This document shows, in pieces, positions 23,091-27,806 of a stretch of 27,806 nt of DNA. Location of the stretch: NCBI GenBank assembly GCA_964613695.1, contig CAZTIR010000016.1:1-27806 (forward strand). The letters run 5' to 3'. The position numbers and the translations under genes were made by a program. The stretch is from Pyrolobus sp964613695. GTDB taxonomy: Archaea > Thermoproteota > Thermoprotei_A > Sulfolobales > Pyrodictiaceae. How positions within the stretch are numbered: the stretch's first letter is position 1; every line of letters starts with the position of its first letter. The notes beneath the pieces were generated by a model. That model made no database searches, was not told the origin of the DNA, and saw only the letters and a program-made list of their open reading frames with translations.

Positions 23091-23684
23091 ATGAGCGAAC
23101 AGGAAAAGGGTTTAATGAAGGGCGCTAACTGGGTCCGCGTGTACCACGCCTACTTCCAGGCCATGGTCGTCGAGGGGTTGTCGGAGCTAGCATCTAGGAT
23201 ACTAGGTGTTGACACGGGCTTCAAGATAGTCGCCGATATCGTAGAGAAGGGTGCCATGAGGGGCTTTGGAGTGCTGCTAGAGGAGGCTGCAAAGGAGGGA
23301 GTCAAGCTGACAGAGCTCAGCATGGACGAGGTTCTAAAGTACGAGGTGGCGTGCCACAGGTACGCTGTCGAGAAGATGGGAGTCCCCTTCCAGGTTTTCG
23401 AGGAGGCTAGAGCAGAGAAGCCCGGCGAAAAGTACTACCTGTACACCAGGAACTGTATCTACCACAAGCTCGCCGAGAAGAACCCTGCCGTGTGCGGCGT
23501 CTGCGTGGGGCTAACCACCGGTATACTCCGGAGGCTCGGCCATAACGCTCGGTGGGTGCGTACACCAGAGCGTGCAAAGCAACTATGCCATGCTCGTGAC
23601 AGGCCGGACTGGGTGGTATACCGGGATCCTAACACCAAGCCGCCCGAGTGCAAGATAGTCATAGAGAGGTTGAAGTGCGAGTAA
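23091..23684 (+). CDS. Cysteine-rich uncharacterised protein upstream of hemB
   Basis: A 197-residue soluble protein. The N-terminal half is helical. The second half carries C122, C135, C138, C166, C187 and C196, including the block NCIYHKLAEKNPAVCGVCVG. The pattern, C at 122 followed by CxxC at 135/138 and a late PPECKIVIE, recalls in outline the V4R and ATC-hydrolase-like families, which have a conserved set of cysteines that may bind metal or Fe-S, but the match is weak. It lies 46 bases upstream of hemB on the same strand with a shared promoter, so a link to tetrapyrrole or metal metabolism is a reasonable inference. No function is assigned. Confidence 0.6.
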   Translation: MSEQEKGLMKGANWVRVYHAYFQAMVVEGLSELASRILGVDTGFKIVADIVEKGAMRGFGVLLEEAAKEGVKLTELSMDEVLKYEVACHRYAVEKMGVPFQVFEEARAEKPGEKYYLYTRNCIYHKLAEKNPAVCGVCVGLTTGILRRLGHNARWVRTPERAKQLCHARDRPDWVVYRDPNTKPPECKIVIERLKCE

Positions 23685-23730
23685 GGCTAGAAAGGCCTCG
23701 TCTCCTAGCCACGCGTGGTGGGAGTGTCTT

Positions 23731-24750
23731 TTGAGCTTCCCCGCCCTACGCCCCCGTAGGCTACGCGCAACCAAGGCTATCCGCGATCTCGTGGCCGAGA
23801 CTAGCCTCTCGCCCTCCGACTTCATCCTACCCGTCTTTGTAAAGGAGGGTATCGATAAACCTGAGCCGATAGAGGCTATGCCAGGCCAATACCGTTACCC
23901 GGTCAGCAACCACCTCGTGGACTTTGTGAGGAGCGCGTTGGATGCTGGCGTTAAGGCTGTGCTCCTCTTCGGCTACCCGAGGGAGCGTGACGAGAAGGGC
24001 CTCGTGGCGGCTAGGAGAGATGGTGTGGTCCAGCAGGCTATACGCCTACTCCGCAAGGAGTTTGGAGAAGAGCTCACAATCTTCACGGACGTGTGTATAT
24101 GCAACTATACGACGCACGGCCACTGCGGCATACCTGTTAAGAGGAGGAAGGGGCCGATAGAGGTCACGGTCATAGACAATGATGAGACGTTGAAAGTGAT
24201 ATCGAGGATTGCCGTTAGCCACGCTGAAGCAGGCGCAGACTTCGTGGCACCCAGCGGGATGATGGACGGCATGGTTAAGGCGATCAGAGAGGCCCTGGAC
24301 GCCGAGGGCTACACGGATGTGGGCATAATGAGCTACGCGGTCAAGTACGCTTCCGGCTTCTACGGCCCGTTCCGCGAGGCCCTCGACTCTGCTCCACGCT
24401 TCGGGGACAGGAGGAGCTACCAGATGGACCCGCGCAACGCCCTAGAGGCTTTGAAAGAGGCTAGACTCGATGTCGAGGAGGGCGCAGATATACTGATGGT
24501 CAAGCCCGCCCTAGCATACCTCGACGTGATTAGCCTGGTGAAGGACGCGTTCCCAGAGTATCCCCTCGCGGCCTACAATGTCAGCGGCGAGTACTCGATG
24601 GTGAAGGCTGCGGCTGAGAAGGGGTGGATAGACGAGAGGCTCGTAACCCTCGAGATACTAACTGCCATTAAAAGAGCGGGCGCGGACATAATAATAACCT
24701 ATCATGCGGTAGAGGCTGCCAAGTGGCTCAAAGAGGGCCTACCCTTCTAG
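23731..24750 (+). CDS. hemB: Delta-aminolevulinic acid dehydratase (porphobilinogen synthase)
   Basis: Condenses two 5-aminolevulinate to porphobilinogen. The zinc site is C122-I-C124 with C132 in DVCICNYTTHGHCG, the zinc-type form. The Schiff-base lysines are K205 in SYAVKYASGFYGPF and K258 in ILMVKPA. The 339-residue length is normal. The TTG start is preceded by GGTGGGAG as a ribosome site. It probably shares a transcript with the preceding cysteine-rich gene, and its end overlaps the convergent NapD-like gene by 12 bases. It completes part of the heme route seen at the left end of the window. Confidence 0.96.
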   Translation: MSFPALRPRRLRATKAIRDLVAETSLSPSDFILPVFVKEGIDKPEPIEAMPGQYRYPVSNHLVDFVRSALDAGVKAVLLFGYPRERDEKGLVAARRDGVVQQAIRLLRKEFGEELTIFTDVCICNYTTHGHCGIPVKRRKGPIEVTVIDNDETLKVISRIAVSHAEAGADFVAPSGMMDGMVKAIREALDAEGYTDVGIMSYAVKYASGFYGPFREALDSAPRFGDRRSYQMDPRNALEALKEARLDVEEGADILMVKPALAYLDVISLVKDAFPEYPLAAYNVSGEYSMVKAAAEKGWIDERLVTLEILTAIKRAGADIIITYHAVEAAKWLKEGLPF

Positions 24751-25113
24751 ATTCTTGACGCCAAGCCTCGATAAGATGCTCTTGATGTACTCCACCGTAC
24801 TCTCGTCCAATACTATCTCGCCGGTCTCCAAGCCCTTGTTGATAGCCTCTTCGACGCTCTTATCGGCGAGGAACCCGTACGCTATATACGCTTTTACAAC
24901 GCCCTCGAGACCCTCCGCAATCCTAATCCTGTCGATTAGTTCGTCCACACTATTACCCTCGATGTAGAAGACGAGAAACGGGGGCTTACCGGTCTCGTAT
25001 ATCTCGAAGCCCAGGGCCTCAAGCTTCTCGATTAACTCCCTCCTAGCCTCGCCCTCACGGTAACGAGGGTGTATTAGAAAGAAGCCAGCCATGAAGGGCA
25101 GGGCTACCACCAC
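24739..25113 (-). CDS. napD: NapD-like chaperone of nitrate reductase
   Basis: NapD is a small ferredoxin-fold chaperone that binds the twin-arginine signal of NapA before export. The 124-residue frame has the double beta-alpha-beta outline: FFLIHPRY, a helix, LGFEIYETGKPPFLVFYIEG, a helix, then LEGVVKAYIAYGFLAD, matching NapD's last strand (GVxxAxxVY). Residues from about 84 on form a helical extension absent from typical NapD. The GTG at 25113 gives a hydrophobic lead; ATG 25092 may be the real start (117 residues). The position directly behind napGH supports the call, since primary sequence alone is weak. It converges with hemB. Confidence 0.65.
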   Translation of the reverse strand: MVVALPFMAGFFLIHPRYREGEARRELIEKLEALGFEIYETGKPPFLVFYIEGNSVDELIDRIRIAEGLEGVVKAYIAYGFLADKSVEEAINKGLETGEIVLDESTVEYIKSILSRLGVKNLEG

Positions 25114-25129
25114 TAATCAGCTATAGCGT

Positions 25130-26074
25130 TCAGGCCTTTGAAGCTCCACCGCCATGCACGTGGAGCACTCCATCTTGACCCCCACTCCTAAAGCCTAGTG
25201 TTAGGACGTGCCTTGGACACACCTCCACGCACCTGCCGCAATGGAAGCATCTATGGTCTCGTAGCACCCTTTCGCCCCTCTTTATGTAAGCAACAATGTC
25301 TATGTTCATGGGGCACACCATGCTACAGAGGTTGCAGTAGACGCACTCGCTGGGCTTGGCAATCCGTATGGATAGCGGGCTATACTTGTTCATCACGAGC
25401 CCGTATAGGTTGCCCACGGGGCAGATGTACTTACACCAGAGCCTCTTAACCCCGAACACGTACTCGCCCACGATGTTCACGAGGAGCGCGGCTAGCGTGA
25501 ATATTGACCACGAGATTACCGATGCTAGCGCGGCTCCGGGTATCCTGTAAACCACTCCCACTACGAACTCGCCGAGCTTAGTGGTGCCCGCTATGGGGGA
25601 TATCGTTGTGAAGAATGGCTGCCCAATGATAACCGTCAATACTATATACGCTATCATCATGGCTACTGGTATCGTCTTGTCTAGCCTCGAGGGTAGACGT
25701 GGACGGGCATGGGGAGGGTGCTTGGCCAGCGCCAACTTCCTCTCGAAGATGCTGAAGAGCAGGTCCATGGGGCAGACCCAGCCGCAGAAGAACCGCCCGA
25801 GGATGCTGTACAAAGCCACGACGACCAGTACTGCTGTGATGCTCTCTAGGGTGGGTGATAACGTCGCCACGCTATGCTCTATCCACGCGAAGGGATCCAT
25901 CAATGGTATGATGCGGAGTATCTTGCTGGACGCCAGGCTCCCCATTAGGATACGGTAGCCTAGTACAGCTTGGAGGGAGAAGAGGAGGAGTATAGCGAGC
26001 TGGAGGGCTCTACGAGCGAGAGTGTATCTCCCGCGTCTCGGCCTACCTAGTATAACGTCGCGTAGACGCACCAA
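25130..26074 (-). CDS. napH: NapH-like quinol dehydrogenase membrane subunit
   Basis: NapH is a membrane ferredoxin that, with NapG, passes electrons from quinol towards nitrate reductase. The 314-residue protein has about four or five membrane helices (roughly 22-42, 78-96, 136-154, 170-206). It has two CX3CP motifs (C97-GWV-C101-P and C214-KYI-C218-P) and two C-terminal 4Fe-4S motifs (C244/247/250/254 and C276/279/282/286). Its gene starts five bases after the napG stop. GGAGG within the end of napG serves as the ribosome site. The start is TTG 26074 or the next codon, GTG. A histidine-glycine-rich tail is present. Confidence 0.85.
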   Translation of the reverse strand: MVRLRDVILGRPRRGRYTLARRALQLAILLLFSLQAVLGYRILMGSLASSKILRIIPLMDPFAWIEHSVATLSPTLESITAVLVVVALYSILGRFFCGWVCPMDLLFSIFERKLALAKHPPHARPRLPSRLDKTIPVAMMIAYIVLTVIIGQPFFTTISPIAGTTKLGEFVVGVVYRIPGAALASVISWSIFTLAALLVNIVGEYVFGVKRLWCKYICPVGNLYGLVMNKYSPLSIRIAKPSECVYCNLCSMVCPMNIDIVAYIKRGERVLRDHRCFHCGRCVEVCPRHVLTLGFRSGGQDGVLHVHGGGASKA

Positions 26075-26079
26075 TGCTC

Positions 26080-27027
26080 TCAGCCCTCCTTTTGCACACC
26101 AGTCTCTAGAGTCGTCTTCACCTTCTCTTTCACAAAACCTCTTATATTCTGGATGTAATCGGTGTTAATGTTGACCCTAAGAGTGGCCTTCATCGGGTCC
26201 TTGTACTCGGTCTCTAGGATAAGCTTGAGGTAATCGTCGTAGCTCATCCCGGTGTTCTTATAGTTCCTCCGCCTTCTCTCAAACTCGTCGAGAGGCAACA
26301 CGTGAATAGCAGCCCCCACGATAGGGCAGGCTGCTACGCACAACCCGCAACCCTTACACTTGTCGGGCCTGACACGCGTATGCACACCCCACTCGTTGAA
26401 CGTGAACTCGAAAACCTCCGCGCCAATTGGGCACGCGCTAGCACAGCTCTTACAATCGCCGCTATTCCAAGCCCAGCAGAGATCCGGGTCTATCATCGCA
26501 ACGCCCATCTTCACCCTACTCTTATCTACCTCAGCCAGGGCGCCAGTCGGGCAATACTTGGTGCACTCCATGCAGAGCGTGCACGGGTATTGCCACATAC
26601 GATCGACTATAGGGGTTCCAAGCAGCCTAAACCCGTCGTTAAGCGTTCCAAGCCTAATCGCATCATACCCGGCCAGGTTGCACGCAAAGTAGCAGAGTCC
26701 ACACCTTATACACCTCTCATTGAAGTCTGGCGTCGCACCAGGAGGCCTTATCGGGAACCTATCCTCCCAAGCGGGCTTCGTGTAGGTTATACACCGGTCG
26801 GGCAAGAGAGGATTAGCTACACACTTACGCCCGTCAATATCTATAACGAGATCGAAAGACGAGTAATACTGGAGCCTCTCCTTATCATTAGTGATGTCGA
26901 ACACGACATAGTAGCTACCCTCCGGGACTCCACTATCGCCTATCTCGACGCCGAGTCTAGCAACAGGCATCGCTAAACCAGCAGCAAAACCTGCAATAAC
27001 AAGTTTCAGGAACTCTCTGCGCTTCAC
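26080..27027 (-). CDS. napG: NapG-like ferredoxin with twin-arginine signal
   Basis: An exported ferredoxin working with NapH in electron supply to NapA. The N-terminus MKRREFLKLVIAGFAAGLAM is a twin-arginine signal. Four 4Fe-4S motifs are complete: C106/109/112/116, C149/152/155/159, C184/192/195/199 and C224/227/230/234. The third has the widened CX7C spacing known in NapG. At 315 residues it is longer than bacterial NapG, with extra residues of about 40-100 after the signal and a C-terminal tail. It lies 146 bases downstream of napA with its own TATA-like box. The mature protein would act outside the membrane. GTG start. Confidence 0.87.
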   Translation of the reverse strand: MKRREFLKLVIAGFAAGLAMPVARLGVEIGDSGVPEGSYYVVFDITNDKERLQYYSSFDLVIDIDGRKCVANPLLPDRCITYTKPAWEDRFPIRPPGATPDFNERCIRCGLCYFACNLAGYDAIRLGTLNDGFRLLGTPIVDRMWQYPCTLCMECTKYCPTGALAEVDKSRVKMGVAMIDPDLCWAWNSGDCKSCASACPIGAEVFEFTFNEWGVHTRVRPDKCKGCGLCVAACPIVGAAIHVLPLDEFERRRRNYKNTGMSYDDYLKLILETEYKDPMKATLRVNINTDYIQNIRGFVKEKVKTTLETGVQKEG

Positions 27028-27054
27028 CCTCTACCGGCACCCATTACGTCTCCG

Positions 27055-27060
27055 ATTATA
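27055..27060 (-). promoter_or_regulatory. TATA-like box for napGHD
   Basis: Minus-strand TATAAT is centred about 30 bases before GTG 27027, predicting a leader of about five bases. napGHD may thus be transcribed apart from napA as well as by read-through. Confidence 0.5.
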
Positions 27061-27173
27061 CATGCAAAACTAATAGGTAGGAGGCCGAAAGGATGCGCGA
27101 CGATAAGTAGCGGGAGAAGGTAGGAAACAATCGCACAGTCCTTGCGAGAAAAATAATGGTGTGGGATCAACCC

Positions 27174-27806
27174 TTAGAAGATGTAAATGTTGTACTTTGG
27201 CTTAGCGGTCTGCTGTGTCGGCGACTTCGGTATCTCGTCGGGTCTAGCCTTCCTAATTCTCGCTGCACACGTCTTGTAGTCTGGCTGGAAGAAGTACGGC
27301 TGCACATCATAGTTGTCCAGCGTCAGGGCGTTTGCTAGCTTGTTCTCGTCGAACCATGGGATGAAGAGGTAGTCTATCCTCGGGCCTCCTAGACCAGTCA
27401 CCGGGTTGAGCACTCTAGCCCTTAGGGTTACCTTACCGCGTGGGCTCTCAACGGTCACCCACTCTCCATCACTTATACCTAGCTTCTTAGCCAGCCCTAT
27501 CGGCACCTCGACATAGGCTTCGGGCTTCACGCGCTTAAGCTCTGGCACCCTGCAGGTCATTGTACAGGTGTGCCAGTGCTCGATTACACGGCCGGTGGTG
27601 GCCACCAGCGGATAGTCCTTAGCGTCGCGCACCACTATGACCTCGCCGTTCTCAAGCCTATACTTTAGCGTGAAGCCTGGCGCCTCAGCCGGCGCCAGTG
27701 CTATCTCGAATATCGCCTCTATGTCGCCGAAGTTCGTCTTGAGTGCCTCGCTCCAGCTCTTTGTCGATAGCACCTCTAGGCCTCTTATCGGATCGCCGCT
27801 GGCGGG
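27174..27806 (-). CDS. napA: Nap-type nitrate reductase catalytic subunit, C-terminal part (gene runs off the window)
   Basis: Only the last 210 residues are visible; the frame is open to the window edge, so the 5' end and the twin-arginine signal lie beyond it. The visible part is the molybdopterin-guanine-dinucleotide binding domain IV of periplasmic nitrate reductase: LVATTGRVIEHWHTCTMT, PELKRVKPEAYVEVP, a DGEWVTVESPRGKVTLRARV block, FIPWFDENKLANALTLDNYD and PDYKTCAARI, matching NapA nearly throughout. Two positions differ from the usual HWHTGTMTRRVPEL: Gly and Arg are both replaced by Cys. A tail of about 25 residues (ending KYNIYIF) extends past the usual NapA end. The downstream napGHD genes support the assignment. 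Related formate dehydrogenases share this domain but lack the EHWHT block in this form. Confidence 0.87.
   Translation of the reverse strand, partial: PASGDPIRGLEVLSTKSWSEALKTNFGDIEAIFEIALAPAEAPGFTLKYRLENGEVIVVRDAKDYPLVATTGRVIEHWHTCTMTCRVPELKRVKPEAYVEVPIGLAKKLGISDGEWVTVESPRGKVTLRARVLNPVTGLGGPRIDYLFIPWFDENKLANALTLDNYDVQPYFFQPDYKTCAARIRKARPDEIPKSPTQQTAKPKYNIYIF

Noticed and set aside
26302..26976. Long plus-strand open frame opposite napG
   Set aside because: napG has four intact Fe-S motifs and a Tat signal; the opposite frame has no domain and the composition of a shadow.

Overview
The window reads as a chromosomal segment of a hyperthermophilic crenarchaeon. The gene set points there: A-type ATP synthase subunit B, archaeal NMD3, the Nre DNA-repair protein with a PCNA-binding tail, PurS, an archaeal arginyl-tRNA synthetase, the siroheme-dependent (Ahb) heme route and an AdoMet-decarboxylase-like enzyme of the crenarchaeal arginine-decarboxylase type. 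Codon use is rich in AGG/AGA and ATA, many starts are GTG or TTG, and TATA-like boxes sit about 25-35 bases before starts. A Nap-type nitrate reductase cluster in such a background suggests Pyrodictiaceae (Pyrodictium/Pyrolobus/Hyperthermus group). That placement is inference, not a database match. No rRNA, tRNA, CRISPR array, insertion sequence or other mobile element was recognised, and no gap without a gene exceeds 300 bases.

Layout. 1-4.4 kb: heme/siroheme genes: a fused siroheme decarboxylase (AhbA-AhbB), an AhbC/AhbD radical SAM enzyme, glutamyl-tRNA reductase, and a precorrin-2 dehydrogenase/ferrochelatase divergent from the latter. 4.5-7.0 kb: Nre and a convergent thiolase. 7.1-10.7 kb: divergent purE and purM, then argS. 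10.7-13.9 kb (minus): a small unknown protein, a lone atpB and a membrane GT2 glycosyltransferase. 14.0-18.5 kb: an unknown membrane protein, then a tightly overlapping minus-strand operon of an MFS transporter, an MgtC/DUF4010 protein, a small membrane protein and ketopantoate reductase. 18.6-20.1 kb (minus): pyruvoyl decarboxylase, NMD3 and a thioredoxin-like protein. 20.3-22.4 kb: purC-purS, a small unknown protein and a threonine-synthase-like protein that has lost its PLP lysine. 22.4-24.75 kb: a divergent CbiX-like protein, a cysteine-rich protein and hemB. 24.7-27.8 kb (minus): napA (5' end beyond the window), napG, napH and napD.

How it fits together. hemA and hemB feed the tetrapyrrole pathway, the Met8-like protein makes siroheme, and the Ahb proteins convert siroheme to heme. 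The neighbouring Nap respiratory system would be a consumer of heme-dependent electron transfer, though no cytochrome gene is visible here. Purine biosynthesis genes occur in two places (purE/purM and purC/purS). The least explained parts are the threonine-synthase-like pseudoenzyme, the CbiX-like protein, the cysteine-rich protein upstream of hemB, and the transporter/MgtC/ketopantoate reductase operon.
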